Assembly (NCBI RefSeq): GCF_900177775.1
Contig: NZ_FXWH01000002.1
Coordinates: forward strand, 186,001 to 250,000
Direction: 5' to 3'
DNA length: 64,000 bases
From: Pseudidiomarina planktonica
GTDB taxonomy: Bacteria; Pseudomonadota; Gammaproteobacteria; Enterobacterales; Alteromonadaceae
The position numbers were made by a program, and so were the translations under genes. Positions 9,610 through 21,559 of this stretch are shown here, in pieces. Numbering within the stretch: the stretch's first letter is position 1; each line of letters opens with the position of its first letter. The notes beneath the pieces are model-generated. The model saw only the letters and a program-made list of their open reading frames with translations. It did not search any database and was not told the DNA's origin.

Positions 9610-10161
9610 ATGAAGAACCTTGTCGTTATCTCCACATTTGTCGTTGTGCTGGCGGGTATTTCTCATAGCACTAAGGCGCAAGCGCAGTCGGTAGACCCGG
9701 AGCAACTTGCTGCTTGTGCTGCTATTGGCAACTCATTAAAGCGTTTAGTTTGCTATGACGAGGTTGTCACTGGCTCAGGTGTTGCCACTGTTGCATCGCA
9801 AGGTGCGTCAAATAGTGCAACAACGGGCGCAGCCCGAGCTGAACAAGCCTCACAAGGGCGTTCGCAACGCGGTGGCAAATCAGAGCGCGCCGACGGACGC
9901 AATTTGGAAGAAGAGTTTGGTAAAGCGGTAGAGGTTGAACGCCTGAAACGTTTGGATGTTGAAATTGCCAGTAAGAAACAAACCCCGCGTGGCCAGTGGA
10001 TTATTACTCTGGAAAACGGTCAGGTGTGGAAGCAAACTGACTATCGCAAGCATGTATTACCAACTGAAGCGAGTTACTTTATTGAGGCTGGCGTAAGCAC
10101 CAACTTTTTCCTGGGCCGTAAGGGCTCCAACAGCCGTGTTAGCGTTGAACGGATCGAGTAA
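9610..10161 (+). CDS. Secreted hypothetical protein between tatC and tatD
   Basis: A 183-residue protein I cannot name. It has a Sec-type signal peptide (cleavage probably after AQA near residue 26; no twin arginine). A short cysteine-containing motif of the form CAAIGNSLKRLVCYDEV follows, then a low-complexity, charged linker of about 50 residues, then a C-terminal domain with ENGQVWKQTDY and GRKGSNSRVSVERIE. The CAAI...RLxCYD motif and the 'NGQVW' domain recur in small periplasmic proteins of Gammaproteobacteria (my recollection of the families). The gene lies 17 nt after tatC and its stop overlaps the tatD start by one base, so it is probably co-transcribed with the tat genes. The function is unknown. 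Confidence 0.8.
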   Translation: MKNLVVISTFVVVLAGISHSTKAQAQSVDPEQLAACAAIGNSLKRLVCYDEVVTGSGVATVASQGASNSATTGAARAEQASQGRSQRGGKSERADGRNLEEEFGKAVEVERLKRLDVEIASKKQTPRGQWIITLENGQVWKQTDYRKHVLPTEASYFIEAGVSTNFFLGRKGSNSRVSVERIE

Positions 10162-10949
10162 TGCCCTGGTTTGATGCCGGCGTTAATCTTACTAACAGCA
10201 GCTTTGCCGATAACCATGAACAGGTGTTGGAACGAGCTGCTGCAGCCGGTGTTACCCGCATGGTGGTTATTGGAACCTGCCTGCAAAGTAGTCGGGAAGC
10301 CATTCAGTTAGCCGAGCGGTACCCGCAGCAACTGGTAGCCACAGTGGGCGTTCATCCGCATGATGCAGCAGGTGTTAGCGACAATTATATAGCTGAACTT
10401 CGCGAGTTAGCCGCCCACCCGTTAGTGCGCGCTATTGGTGAATGCGGGCTTGATTTTAATCGCAACTATTCGCCGCCGGAACAACAACTTCGCGTGTTTC
10501 GTGAGCAACTTGAATTGGCGGCACAATTACAGCTTCCCGTGTACTTGCACGAACGCGATGCGCTAACCCAGCAGTTGCAGTTACTCAGCGAGTTTGCCGA
10601 TAAAATTCCACGTTTATTAACGCATTGTTTTACCGCTGGTCGCGAAGCACTTGAAAAATACCTTCAGCTAGGGTGTTATATCGGTATCACCGGTTGGATT
10701 TGCGATGAACGCAGAGGCGATGAACTCAGGCAAGCCGTTAAACATATTCCGGCAGACAGGCTATTGCTGGAAACTGACGCCCCTTTTTTGTTGCCACGAA
10801 CATTAAAACCAAAACCGAAGTCCCGTGTGAACGAGCCTGCTCATATACCCCATATTGCGGGTGTGGTGGCGGCTTTACGAGAGCAGCCAGTAGCAGAATT
10901 AGAACAACAATGCTGGCATAACAGCCTGACTTTTTTTGGCACGGAATAG
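10161..10949 (+). CDS. tatD: TatD-family metal-dependent DNase
   Basis: A 262-residue TIM-barrel metal hydrolase of the TatD family, the length of E. coli TatD (260). Metal-binding and catalytic stretches are visible in order: GVHPHDA, AIGECGLDFNRN, a YLHERDA region, LTHCFTAG and LLETDAPFLLPR. TatD proteins are 3'-5' exonucleases acting on DNA (and RNA in some reports) and are not part of the Tat pore despite the name and location. The canonical TatD N-terminal MFDIGVNLTSSQF pattern is matched by WFDAGVNLTNSSF. Confidence 0.93.
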   Translation: MPWFDAGVNLTNSSFADNHEQVLERAAAAGVTRMVVIGTCLQSSREAIQLAERYPQQLVATVGVHPHDAAGVSDNYIAELRELAAHPLVRAIGECGLDFNRNYSPPEQQLRVFREQLELAAQLQLPVYLHERDALTQQLQLLSEFADKIPRLLTHCFTAGREALEKYLQLGCYIGITGWICDERRGDELRQAVKHIPADRLLLETDAPFLLPRTLKPKPKSRVNEPAHIPHIAGVVAALREQPVAELEQQCWHNSLTFFGTE

Positions 10950-10952
10950 CGC

Positions 10953-12773
10953 ATGACTAAAATCATTGTAGCTGTATATATACTGCTGTTAGGGATGTTC
11001 AGCAGCGCCACAGCGCTTGCGCAAGAGCCCTACGAACCAGTTCTGTATTATCAGATTGCCAATGGTGACTCGAGTTTTGCCGAGGTTCAGCAACAATCAA
11101 TGCAGCGCTGGCGTTCCACCAATGGTGAAGCCTCTTTCGGTTACACCAGCGATATCTATTGGTTCCGTTTTGCCGTGCCTGCCTCCGCACAGGCCCGGGT
11201 CATGAATATTAGCTATCCACTGTTAGATCAGGTGGATATTTATATTATGTCGGAAGACGGCTTGATGCGGGAATATCAAGTTGGCGATAAAAAACCGTTT
11301 TCCGAACGTCCGGTTAAACATAAAGACTTCGTTATTCCTCTACCAACCTCGGAACCTCTGACTATTTTCATGCGCGTAGAAACCAGCAGTTCGCTGCGGG
11401 TTCCGGTAGCTATTTGGCCGCATGCTGAGTTTTTGGAAGGGCAGTCAACGGGCAGTATGGCCGCTGGTTTGTATTACGGCGTGGTTATTTGCATGGCCGT
11501 TTATAACCTGTTTGGTTTTTTCGTGTCGCGTGAGCGCAGCTTCTTAACCTACTCTTGCTATACCATTTTTATTGGTCTGTTAATGGCTAGTCTGGACGGT
11601 AGTGGTTATCGTTATATCTGGTCCGAATCTATTTGGTTGCAAGACAAAGCCATCCCATTTTTTGGCGCTATGGTATTTATGTTGGCAGCTATTTTTACCA
11701 GTCAACTATTGAGTTTAAAAGAGCATAGTCGCCGGCTTAATTTAGGGTTGGCTACAGTGGCCGGCGTGTTCGCCTTAATGTTTGTGGTGAACTTGTTTTT
11801 ACCGTACGCCATAGTGATTAAAATGCTGTTAGCACTGGCGGTGCCTGGCTGTTTATTCCTGCTTGGCACAGGTATTTATTTGTGGCGTCGTGGCCATGTG
11901 TACGCGCGGGTGTTCACCCTGGCCTGGGCAACCTTGCTACTGGCTATTATTACCAATTCGTTGGGTTATCTTGGTTTAATCGACGGCTTCTTTATTCAGC
12001 GTTACGCCATCATGATAGGTTCAGGCATTGAGATACTGTTGCTGAGCTGGGTGCTGGCTATTCGTTATACTGAAGAGCGGCGGCAGAAACTGGTGGCTCA
12101 GTCGGAAGCTTTGCAACGCGCTGAAGAAATGCAGGTTGCGCAGGAAGAACAAAACGAGCAGCTGGAAGAGAAGGTGGCCGAGCGCACCTTCGAACTTGAA
12201 ATTGCCATGCGAGAATTGCAGGAAGCGAACGCCGAGTTAGAGCAGAAGAGCAGTGAAGATGCGCTTACCGGAATTTATAATCGACGCTTCCTGAATCGGC
12301 AGTTGGAAACTGAATTCCGCCGTAGTTACCGACAGCAAAGTTCACTGTCGATGGTGATGCTGGACATTGATCACTTTAAGCCGGTGAACGATACCCATGG
12401 CCATTTGGTGGGCGATCAAATTTTAGTGCAGTTGGCTGAGTTGTTGAAACGCCAACTGCGCCGTGCCAGCGATACTTTGTGCCGCTACGGTGGCGAAGAA
12501 TTTGCCATTTTATTGCCGAATACCGATTTAGAAGGTGCTGAGGCTATTGCCCGGCATCTGTCCGAGGCTGTACGTAATCATAGCTTTGATACCGAGGCAG
12601 GACCTATTCAAATTACCGTGAGTATGGGTGTAGCCGAAGCCCGGCCCTGTGACTTTGCGGTGGCCGAGCAATTGTTAGCGCATGCCGATAAAGCTTTATA
12701 CAAAGCTAAAAATAGTGGCCGGGATCAAGTGTGCCCAGCGCCGACTGAGCGAGTAGCAGTCGCATCCGAGTAG
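10953..12773 (+). CDS. 7TMR-DISM membrane sensor diguanylate cyclase
   Basis: A 606-residue signalling protein. A signal peptide (cleavage after ALA, about residue 23) is followed by a periplasmic 7TMR-DISMED2-like domain to about residue 165. Seven transmembrane helices (about 175-380), a coiled coil (about 385-440) and a C-terminal GGDEF domain come next. The active site is GGEEF (513-517), and the inhibitory I-site RASD lies at 504-507, five residues upstream, so it should be an active, product-inhibited c-di-GMP synthase. The DISM domain is thought to bind carbohydrates or other small ligands. It starts 4 nt after tatD. Confidence 0.93.
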   Translation: MTKIIVAVYILLLGMFSSATALAQEPYEPVLYYQIANGDSSFAEVQQQSMQRWRSTNGEASFGYTSDIYWFRFAVPASAQARVMNISYPLLDQVDIYIMSEDGLMREYQVGDKKPFSERPVKHKDFVIPLPTSEPLTIFMRVETSSSLRVPVAIWPHAEFLEGQSTGSMAAGLYYGVVICMAVYNLFGFFVSRERSFLTYSCYTIFIGLLMASLDGSGYRYIWSESIWLQDKAIPFFGAMVFMLAAIFTSQLLSLKEHSRRLNLGLATVAGVFALMFVVNLFLPYAIVIKMLLALAVPGCLFLLGTGIYLWRRGHVYARVFTLAWATLLLAIITNSLGYLGLIDGFFIQRYAIMIGSGIEILLLSWVLAIRYTEERRQKLVAQSEALQRAEEMQVAQEEQNEQLEEKVAERTFELEIAMRELQEANAELEQKSSEDALTGIYNRRFLNRQLETEFRRSYRQQSSLSMVMLDIDHFKPVNDTHGHLVGDQILVQLAELLKRQLRRASDTLCRYGGEEFAILLPNTDLEGAEAIARHLSEAVRNHSFDTEAGPIQITVSMGVAEARPCDFAVAEQLLAHADKALYKAKNSGRDQVCPAPTERVAVASE

Positions 12774-12790
12774 TTATTTTTCAGGAGTAG

Positions 12791-14706
<1,916 letters not shown>

Positions 14707-14712
14707 GGCAGG

Positions 14713-15993
14713 TTAGTTACGACGCGGTCGTTGTTGCCGTTGGCCACCCTGGCCACCGCTGCGACCACGACCACCGCCCTGGCGCTGATTGCGACGACGT
14801 TGTGGTGGACGCGGTGTTTTCACATCAGTTAGCAATGCGGCTGGGTCGTACTTAGTTACCGGAATACTGTGACCAATGTATTCTTCAATGGCCGGCAAAT
14901 TGTAAACGTATTCTTCGCAGGCCAGGTTTATAGCGGCGCCTGAAGCACCGGCACGACCGGTACGGCCAATGCGGTGAACGTAGTCTTCAAAGTCATCCGG
15001 TAAGTCGTAGTTATACACATGACTTACTTCCGGAATGTGCAGTCCGCGTGCCGCAACATCGGTGGCTACCAAAAAGTCGAGCGTACCGTCGGTAAACTCA
15101 TCCAGAATTTTTAACCGCTTACGCTGTGGTACATCGCCGGTTAACAACCCAACCCGATGGCCGTCTGCTTCTAACCACTGGAACACTCGCTCACAAGAAT
15201 GCTTAGTGTTCGCGAAAATAATGGCCTTTTCCGGCCAGTCTTCTTCAATCAGCGTTAGCAACAACTTAATTTTGTCTTGCTTGGACGGGTAGAACAGCTC
15301 TTCGGAAATTTGTGCACCGGTTTTTTGCAGCGGTTCTACTTCAATTTTGGTGGGCGAGTTCATGTGCTCGTAGGCCAGTTCCTGCACGCGTTGTGACAGC
15401 GTTGCGGAAAACAGCAAACTTTGGCGCTGTTTCGGCGCAGGCATTTTTTCCAGCATGTAGCGGATATCTTTTATGAAGCCTAAATCGAACATGCGATCGG
15501 CTTCGTCTAATACCACAACTTCAATTTTATCAAGCGGATATAAACCCTGCTTGTAGTAATCAATAAGGCGGCCAGTGGTTCCAACCAAAATATCAACACC
15601 AGCTTCTAACGCTTGCCGTTGACTTTCGTAACCCTCGCCTCCATATATAATACCGACACGGAAATCGCAGGCTTTTGCCAGCGGGGCAGCATCATTTGCG
15701 ATCTGAATCGCAAGCTCTCGCGTAGGAGCCATGATTAAAGCACGAGGTACGCGCTTTTCATCGGTGGCAGGCTTCGCCAGCAATTGGTTGAAAGTGGATA
15801 CCAGAAAGGCCATTGTTTTGCCTGTACCCGTTTGGGCTTGTCCGGCAACATCGTTGCCCGCCAATGCCACAGGCAGGCTTAAAGCCTGTATTGGGGTACA
15901 TTGTTCAAAACCGACACTTTGCAGTGCTGTTAATACCTGCGGGTGCAGGCCGAGATCGGCAAAGCGTGTCTCTGTAAGATGTGTTTTACTCAT
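14713..15993 (-). CDS. rhlB: ATP-dependent RNA helicase RhlB
   Basis: A 426-residue DEAD-box helicase. Q motif ([16 protein letters not shown]), Walker [17 protein letters not shown], the DEAD box in [17 protein letters not shown], and the C-terminal [12 protein letters not shown] and [10 protein letters not shown] motifs are all present. The C-terminal tail is rich in R, G and Q, typical of RhlB and used for RNA and RNase E binding. RhlB feeds structured RNA to the degradosome. The placement (upstream of a gppA homologue, divergent from trxA-rho) is the conserved gammaproteobacterial neighbourhood and decides the name over other DEAD-box paralogues. Confidence 0.95.
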   Translation of the reverse strand: MSKTHLTETRFADLGLHPQVLTALQSVGFEQCTPIQALSLPVALAGNDVAGQAQTGTGKTMAFLVSTFNQLLAKPATDEKRVPRALIMAPTRELAIQIANDAAPLAKACDFRVGIIYGGEGYESQRQALEAGVDILVGTTGRLIDYYKQGLYPLDKIEVVVLDEADRMFDLGFIKDIRYMLEKMPAPKQRQSLLFSATLSQRVQELAYEHMNSPTKIEVEPLQKTGAQISEELFYPSKQDKIKLLLTLIEEDWPEKAIIFANTKHSCERVFQWLEADGHRVGLLTGDVPQRKRLKILDEFTDGTLDFLVATDVAARGLHIPEVSHVYNYDLPDDFEDYVHRIGRTGRAGASGAAINLACEEYVYNLPAIEEYIGHSIPVTKYDPAALLTDVKTPRPPQRRRNQRQGGGRGRSGGQGGQRQQRPRRN

Positions 15994-16082
15994 GGCGTAA
16001 GCATATCAGTTTGCGCTAACATTCAAAAACAGAAATAATAAGGTTTTTATTATTTCACGCGATTTAAGCAGCGGAGATTACC

Positions 16083-16409
16083 ATGAGTGATAAAATTGTT
16101 CAGCTAAGTGATGATACTTTTGATACCGATGTACTGAACGCCGACAAACCAGTGCTGGTAGATTTTTGGGCGGAGTGGTGTGGCCCGTGCAAAATGATCG
16201 CGCCAATTCTGGATGACGTTGCCAACGATTACGCTGGCAAGGTAACCATTGGTAAACTCAACGTCGATCATAACAACCAGACGCCACCAAAATACGGTAT
16301 TCGCGGCATTCCAACGCTATTACTGTTTAAAAATGGCGAAGTTGCCGGTACCAAAGTTGGTGCACTGTCTCGTGCACAGCTAACTGAGTTTCTGGATCAG
16401 CACCTGTAA
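16083..16409 (+). CDS. trxA: Thioredoxin 1
   Basis: A 108-residue cytosolic thioredoxin with the active-site WCGPC at residues 32-36, the cis-proline motif RGIPTLLLF and no signal peptide, matching E. coli TrxA in length. It is the general protein disulfide reductant, fed by thioredoxin reductase. It is transcribed away from rhlB with 89 bp between the starts and is followed by a strong hairpin terminator before rho. The ribosome site is GGAG 6-7 nt upstream of the ATG. Confidence 0.97.
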   Translation: MSDKIVQLSDDTFDTDVLNADKPVLVDFWAEWCGPCKMIAPILDDVANDYAGKVTIGKLNVDHNNQTPPKYGIRGIPTLLLFKNGEVAGTKVGALSRAQLTEFLDQHL

Positions 16410-16417
16410 CGAGTTCG

Positions 16418-16445
16418 AAAACGGCGCTCAACTGAGCGCCGTTTT
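16418..16445 (+). terminator. Intrinsic terminator after trxA
   Basis: Arms AAAACGGCGCTCA and TGAGCGCCGTTTT are perfectly complementary over 13 bp around a 2-base centre (effective loop about 4-6 nt). The A and T ends serve as flanking tracts, so it could act on both strands, but only trxA ends nearby. It separates trxA from the rho leader. Confidence 0.85.
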
Positions 16446-16644
16446 GCTTTACAGTATCTTGTTACTTGAAAAGCTGGACGTTGTCTAAATTTGGTGGTAC
16501 TTTCACCAGCGTACTTTTCTTCTGTGTTGCCAAATTCAATGCCTTACGGCAACCGGTTATGTTGACCTCCAGTTTCACCTGGCTCGTCAAACACAAAAAC
16601 TAACTTAGCGAATCTAACCAATCGATAACCTCGAAAGCCCTCCT

Positions 16645-17913
16645 ATGAATCTGACAGAACTTAAAAACACCCCAATTAGCGAGCTTGTAAAACTCGCAGA
16701 CACTATGGGCCTTGAAAACATGGCTCGTATGCGTAAGCAAGACATCATTTTTGCTATCTTGAAAGCGCACGCAAAAAGCGGCGAAGATATTTACGGCGAT
16801 GGTGTGCTGGAAATATTGCAAGACGGCTTTGGCTTCTTACGATCGGCTGATTCTTCTTACTTGGCAGGTCCGGATGATATTTACGTATCACCCAGCCAGA
16901 TTCGTCGATTTAACCTACGCACCGGGGACACCCTGTCAGGTAAAATTCGACCGCCAAAAGAAGGCGAGCGTTATTTCGCACTGTTAAAAATTCGCGAAGT
17001 GAACTTCGACAAGCCAGAAAACTCCCGTAATAAAATCCTGTTTGAAAACCTTACCCCTTTGCATGCTGACGAACGTTTTCGCATGGAGCGTGGTAATGGC
17101 AGTACAGAAGATATTACGGCACGAATTCTGGATTTGGCCTCGCCAATCGGGCGTGGCCAGCGTGGCTTAATTGTGGCGCCACCAAAAGCGGGTAAAACCT
17201 TATTGCTGCAGAATATTGCGCAATCTATGGCCGCTAACCATCCGGAAGCTGTACTTATGGTACTGCTGATTGATGAGCGTCCGGAAGAAGTAACCGAAAT
17301 GCATCGGTTGGTGAAAGGTGAAGTTGTTGCTTCAACCTTTGACGAGCCAGCTAGCCGTCACGTGCAGGTAGCCGAAATGGTTATTGAAAAAGCCAAGCGG
17401 TTGGTTGAGCACAAGAAAGACGTGGTTATTCTGCTGGATTCTATTACCCGTTTGGCGCGTGCCTATAACACCGTTATTCCAAGTTCAGGCAAAGTTCTGA
17501 CTGGTGGTGTTGATGCCAACGCCTTGCACAAACCAAAACGATTCTTTGGTGCAGCCCGTAACGTTGAGGAAGGTGGTAGCTTAACTATTATCGCCACGGC
17601 CTTGATTGATACTGGCTCTAAAATGGACGAAGTAATTTACGAAGAGTTTAAGGGTACCGGTAACATGGAACTGCACTTAAACCGTAAAATTGCTGAAAAA
17701 CGGGTATTCCCGGCCATTGACTTCAATCGTTCTGGTACGCGTCGTGAAGAACTGCTGACCAGCTCGGAAGAGCTACAGAAGATGTGGATTTTGCGCAAGA
17801 TAGTTCATCCAATGGGCGAAATTGAAGCCATGGAGTTCTTGATTGATAAGCTGCAAATGACCAAAACCAACGACGAGTTCTTTGAAGCTATGAAGCGCCA
17901 AAGAAACGGTTAG
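16645..17913 (+). CDS. rho: Transcription termination factor Rho
   Basis: A 422-residue hexameric RNA helicase that ends transcription at unstructured C-rich RNA. The N-terminal RNA-binding domain begins [18 protein letters not shown] and includes GFGFLRS (primary site). The motor has Walker A APPKAGKT with Lys184 (same number as E. coli), Walker [17 protein letters not shown] and the Q-loop region with [12 protein letters not shown] leader of about 200 nt separates it from the trxA terminator, and the bases just before the start (GCCCTCCT) are the reverse of a ribosome site. In E. coli rho is autoregulated in its leader (established); the leader here has a fitting C-over-G bias. Confidence 0.98.
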   Translation: MNLTELKNTPISELVKLADTMGLENMARMRKQDIIFAILKAHAKSGEDIYGDGVLEILQDGFGFLRSADSSYLAGPDDIYVSPSQIRRFNLRTGDTLSGKIRPPKEGERYFALLKIREVNFDKPENSRNKILFENLTPLHADERFRMERGNGSTEDITARILDLASPIGRGQRGLIVAPPKAGKTLLLQNIAQSMAANHPEAVLMVLLIDERPEEVTEMHRLVKGEVVASTFDEPASRHVQVAEMVIEKAKRLVEHKKDVVILLDSITRLARAYNTVIPSSGKVLTGGVDANALHKPKRFFGAARNVEEGGSLTIIATALIDTGSKMDEVIYEEFKGTGNMELHLNRKIAEKRVFPAIDFNRSGTRREELLTSSEELQKMWILRKIVHPMGEIEAMEFLIDKLQMTKTNDEFFEAMKRQRNG

Positions 17914-17928
17914 GTTAAACAGGTTCTG

Positions 17929-17961
17929 AAAAAGCCGGTTGCTTACGCAATCGGCTTTTTT
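17929..17961 (+). terminator. Intrinsic terminator after rho
   Basis: AAAAGCCGGTTGC pairs with GCAATCGGCTTTT (one G-T wobble) around a TTAC loop, followed by further T residues. This is a textbook Rho-independent terminator, 16 nt after the rho stop. Confidence 0.9.
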
Positions 17962-17984
17962 ATTGGTGGCGGGCTGATTTAGGT

Positions 17985-19055
17985 TTAGGGCGCTTTCACT
18001 TCTTTGAGTACCGCATCAGCATATTCTTTGTCTTCTGCTGACGGCTGCATGCCATTGTCGACTTCCGCTTCGCTATCCAGCAGGGCTAAATCCGCCAGAA
18101 ATGGGAAATGGTCTGAGCCAAATGCGGGCAAGCGTTTAATCTCTTTCAGGGCAAAGTGCTGGCTATGAAATAGGTGGTCTAACGGCCAGCGCAGAAACGG
18201 AAGCTTGGCGTGAAAGCTGTTAAACATGCCGCGCCCAACTCGCGGGTCCACTAATCCACTAATTTTACGGAATAAGCGGGTGGTGGAAGACCAGGCCACA
18301 TCGTTTAAGTCACCGGCTATTATAATAGGGCCATCGTGGTCTTTAATGCGGCGCGCTACCAGTACCAATTCGGCGTCACGGTTTACCGACTTTTCATTTT
18401 CAGTTGGGCTGGGCGGTGCCGGGTGCAGGCAATGCATTTGTATTTTGCGGCCCGATGGCATGACCACATCAAAATGCATAGACGGCACTTCGGGTTCAAT
18501 TAAATACTCAATGCTTTCCTGCTCCAGCGGCCATACCGAGTACACCAGCATGCCGTATAAATTATCCAGTGGGCAGCGCAGCACATGCGGGTATAGGTCA
18601 CCTAAATCGTCTAGCTCTTTCATCCACCAGTTGTCGGTTTCTACCGCAATCAGAATGTCGGGGCGCTCGGTTTGAATGGTTTGTAGCAAGGTTTTCGAGC
18701 GACGGTTTGATTCCAGCACATTCACTGTCATTACCCGCAGATGGTCGCTGGCTGTGCGCTGTTTCGGTGAGTAAGTAATGACTTCCTTGCGGCACAAGGG
18801 GGTGTAGGGAAATATCCACCACAATTGATAGGCAGTGCATAGTAGCTGCACGGCTAGTAACAGCCAGGTAACTGTGGGGCTGAACGGCTCCTGCCAGGCG
18901 GTTAGCGCTAGTAAGGCTAGGCCTGCGGCAGTTTGTTGCAGACGCGGGAAATCCCAAACCCGGAAAAACCAGTGTGTTTTACGAGTTAACGGGAGTAGCG
19001 TAGTCAGCAGTAACATGACTGTGAGCGTAGCTATGATCCATAACCAGGCAGACAT
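17985..19055 (-). CDS. Membrane-anchored endonuclease/exonuclease/phosphatase family protein
   Basis: A 356-residue protein with two to three N-terminal hydrophobic helices (about residues 1-75) and an EEP (DNase I-like) domain. Catalytic-type motifs are visible: MTVNVLESN, IAVETDNWW, IAGDLNDVAWS and GSDHFPFLADL. Family members cleave phosphodiesters in nucleic acids or phosphoinositide-like substrates; topology suggests the domain is on the periplasmic side. The substrate is unknown. I start at the ATG at 19055 because AAAGGA lies 5 nt upstream; a longer frame to 19181 would overlap the divergent ubiD start and add 42 residues with no ribosome site. Confidence 0.85.
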   Translation of the reverse strand: MSAWLWIIATLTVMLLLTTLLPLTRKTHWFFRVWDFPRLQQTAAGLALLALTAWQEPFSPTVTWLLLAVQLLCTAYQLWWIFPYTPLCRKEVITYSPKQRTASDHLRVMTVNVLESNRRSKTLLQTIQTERPDILIAVETDNWWMKELDDLGDLYPHVLRCPLDNLYGMLVYSVWPLEQESIEYLIEPEVPSMHFDVVMPSGRKIQMHCLHPAPPSPTENEKSVNRDAELVLVARRIKDHDGPIIIAGDLNDVAWSSTTRLFRKISGLVDPRVGRGMFNSFHAKLPFLRWPLDHLFHSQHFALKEIKRLPAFGSDHFPFLADLALLDSEAEVDNGMQPSAEDKEYADAVLKEVKAP

Positions 19056-19169
19056 GGTAATCCTTTGGTTGTTATCGGTGCTTCGCGACTTGTTTTGGCG
19101 CGCAGAGGCACTGAAAAGCATTTTTAAACAGGTTATACTTCGAGCACATATAAGTACACGAGATGCTTC

Positions 19170-20654
19170 ATGAAATATCAAGATTTACGCTATTTTATCA
19201 CTCAGCTGGAAGCGCGTGGTGAACTCAAGCGTATTACACAGGAAATTGACCCTTATCTGGAAATGACAGAAATTTCCGACCGCACCTTAAAAGCTGGCGG
19301 TCCGGCGCTGTTGTTCGAGAACGTGAAAGGGCACGACATGCCGGTACTGGCGAACTTGTTCGGCACGCCCGATCGGGTCGCACAAGGTATGGGCCAGGAA
19401 AATGTGGCTGCGTTGCGTGATGTGGGTAAACTGCTGGCATTTTTAAAAGAGCCGGAGCCACCCAAGGGCTTCCGCGATGCGTTAAATCTGCTACCCATGT
19501 ATAAAAAAGTCTTAAGCATGTCGCCCAAGCAGATAAAAAAGCCACCTTGTCAGGAAGTGGTGCTTAGCGGTGACGACGTAGATTTAACTAAGTTACCTAT
19601 TCAACACTGCTGGCCAGGTGATGTTGCACCATTGATTACCTGGGGTTTAACCATTACCCGCGGACCGCACAAAGAGCGCCAGAATTTGGGGATATACCGC
19701 CAGCAACTACTGGGGCCGAACAAACTCATTATGCGTTGGTTATCACATCGCGGCGGCGCGTTAGATTTCCGCGAGTGGTGCCAGCAGTATCCGGGTGAAA
19801 ACTTCCCGGTATCGGTAGCTCTTGGTGCTGACCCTGCAACTATTTTAGGCGCGGTAACGCCGGTACCGGATTCACTGTCTGAGTATGCCTTTGCCGGTTT
19901 GCTACGTGATGGTAAAACCGAAGTAGCTAAGTGCCTGAGTAATGACTTACAGGTGCCAGCGCATGCGGAAATTATTCTGGAAGGCTATATTGCGCCCGAT
20001 GAAACCGCCGCTGAGGGCCCGTATGGCGATCATACCGGCTACTACAATGAAGTGGAAAAATTTCCAGTATTTACCGTAACTCACATTACGCACCGGAAAA
20101 AACCAATTTACCACAGCACCTACACCGGTCGACCGCCCGACGAACCAGCTATTCTTGGGGTGGCGTTAAACGAAGTGTTCGTGCCATTACTGCAAAAGCA
20201 GTTTCCGGAAATTACCGATTTTTATTTGCCGCCGGAAGGCTGTTCTTACCGCATGGCGATAGTGACCATGAAGAAACAGTATCCAGGTCATGCGAAACGG
20301 GTGATGATGGGCGTGTGGTCGTTTTTACGCCAGTTCATGTATACCAAGTTCGTTATTGTATGCGACGACGACGTAAATGCGCGGGACTGGAAAGACGTGA
20401 TTTGGGCCATTACCACACGTATGGATCCGGCGCGCGACACCGTGATGATTGAAAACACCCCAATTGATTATCTGGATTTTGCCTCGCCGGTTGCCGGCCT
20501 TGGCTCAAAAATGGGTATGGACGCAACCAATAAGTGGGAAGGCGAAACCAACCGTGAATGGGGCGAACCTATAGTTATAGACAGCGCGGTAAAAGCGCGC
20601 GTAGACGAACTTTGGGATGAACTGAATATAGTGACAAAAAAGGATGACGAATGA
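19170..20654 (+). CDS. ubiD: 4-hydroxy-3-polyprenylbenzoate decarboxylase UbiD
   Basis: A 494-residue prenylated-FMN-dependent decarboxylase, the length of E. coli UbiD (497), removing the carboxyl group from 4-hydroxy-3-polyprenylbenzoate in ubiquinone synthesis. Family stretches are present: [14 protein letters not shown] start, [17 protein letters not shown], the metal/prFMN region [11 protein letters not shown] and [14 protein letters not shown]. Its partner UbiX, which makes the prenylated flavin, is not in this window. The start codon of fre overlaps the ubiD stop (ATGA), the conserved ubiD-fre pair. Confidence 0.96.
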   Translation: MKYQDLRYFITQLEARGELKRITQEIDPYLEMTEISDRTLKAGGPALLFENVKGHDMPVLANLFGTPDRVAQGMGQENVAALRDVGKLLAFLKEPEPPKGFRDALNLLPMYKKVLSMSPKQIKKPPCQEVVLSGDDVDLTKLPIQHCWPGDVAPLITWGLTITRGPHKERQNLGIYRQQLLGPNKLIMRWLSHRGGALDFREWCQQYPGENFPVSVALGADPATILGAVTPVPDSLSEYAFAGLLRDGKTEVAKCLSNDLQVPAHAEIILEGYIAPDETAAEGPYGDHTGYYNEVEKFPVFTVTHITHRKKPIYHSTYTGRPPDEPAILGVALNEVFVPLLQKQFPEITDFYLPPEGCSYRMAIVTMKKQYPGHAKRVMMGVWSFLRQFMYTKFVIVCDDDVNARDWKDVIWAITTRMDPARDTVMIENTPIDYLDFASPVAGLGSKMGMDATNKWEGETNREWGEPIVIDSAVKARVDELWDELNIVTKKDDE

Positions 20655-21349
20655 AGCAACTGCAGGCATCGCTGGTAACCCTTGAAGCATTAACGCCGGC
20701 TGTATACCGGGTTGAGTTGGAACTTGCCGAGCGCATTCAGTTTGCCGGTGGCCAATATCTTCAGGTAGTCATGGGCGACAACGACAAGCGACCCTTTTCA
20801 ATTGCATCCTGCCCGGGTGAAACTGATTTAGTGGAGCTTCATATTGGTGCAACGCCAGATAATGGCTACGCAATGGAAGTTATTGAAGCGCTACAGCAAC
20901 AAGGCGAGCTGTTAGTTGAGTTGCCCTTAGGTGATGCCTCTTATCGTGCCGATAGTGAGCGCCCACTTATTCTGATTGCCGGTGGCACTGGTTTTTCCTA
21001 TACCTGGTCGATTTTGCAGGCGCATTTAGCCAGCGCCAGTGAGCGCCCGGTAACTTTGTACTGGGGCGGACGTCGTCCGGAAGACCTGTATTTAGATGCC
21101 GAGCTGCAAGAGCTGGCAGCTGAACACAGCCAGTTGAGTTACCGCCCGGTAGTTGAAGAAGCCGAAGCCGGCTGGCATGGCGCTATCGGCTTAGTGCATC
21201 ACACGGTGATGGTTGAGCAACCCGAGTTTGCCAAAGCCGACGTGTATGTGGCCGGGCGCTTTGAAATGGTGCGCGTCATTCGCGACGACTTTAACGCCCG
21301 CGGCCTGCCGCTGGACAATTTGTACGGTGACGCGCTTGCGTTCATTTAA
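20651..21349 (+). CDS. fre: NAD(P)H-flavin reductase Fre
   Basis: A 232-residue flavin reductase of the ferredoxin-NADP reductase superfamily. RPFSIAS (flavin binding), [11 protein letters not shown] (nucleotide binding) and YVAGRFEMV near the C terminus match E. coli Fre (233 residues). It reduces free riboflavin or FMN with NAD(P)H; placed behind ubiD, it is the obvious supplier of reduced flavin for the UbiX/UbiD cofactor route, though that link is inference. Translation is coupled to ubiD by the ATGA overlap. Confidence 0.94.
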   Translation: MKQLQASLVTLEALTPAVYRVELELAERIQFAGGQYLQVVMGDNDKRPFSIASCPGETDLVELHIGATPDNGYAMEVIEALQQQGELLVELPLGDASYRADSERPLILIAGGTGFSYTWSILQAHLASASERPVTLYWGGRRPEDLYLDAELQELAAEHSQLSYRPVVEEAEAGWHGAIGLVHHTVMVEQPEFAKADVYVAGRFEMVRVIRDDFNARGLPLDNLYGDALAFI

Positions 21350-21356
21350 CTGGTAC

Positions 21357-21385
21357 TTCCATCAACGGCGCGGCTGCGTTACAAT
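21357..21385 (+). promoter_or_regulatory. Putative sigma-70 promoter of the thiamine operon
   Basis: A good -10 box TACAAT lies at 21380-21385, 17 nt after a poor -35 (TTCCAT, 21357-21362). The implied start point near 21392 falls just before the riboswitch, which is the expected spacing. The -10 sits in the loop of a GCGCGGC/GCCGCGC inverted repeat (21368-21374 / 21387-21393), which might also weakly end fre transcription. Confidence 0.4.
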
Positions 21386-21395
21386 CGCCGCGCAA

Positions 21396-21488
21396 TACCA
21401 AGGGGTGTCTTCGGTTTATACCGACAGGCTGAGATGCGATAGCAAACCCTTTGTACCTGATCCGGTTCATACTGGCGTAGGGATGGTA
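21396..21488 (+). promoter_or_regulatory. TPP riboswitch (THI element)
   Basis: The conserved core of the thiamine pyrophosphate aptamer is readable in order: closing stem TACCA (21396-21400) with TGGTA (21484-21488), GGGGTGTC (21402-21409), GCTGAGATG (21428-21436), ACCCTTTGTACCTGATC (21446-21462) and GGCGTAGGGATGG. It lies 72 nt upstream of the TonB receptor start. No terminator with a T-run follows, so control is more likely at translation initiation (the AGGAA at 21548-21552). TPP should switch off the operon downstream. Confidence 0.94.
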
Positions 21489-21559
21489 GCTTTCATCGAG
21501 TCCATATTTATACCTGCCGTAACCGGATTATTTCTTAGCTTTATAACAGGAAATGATCC

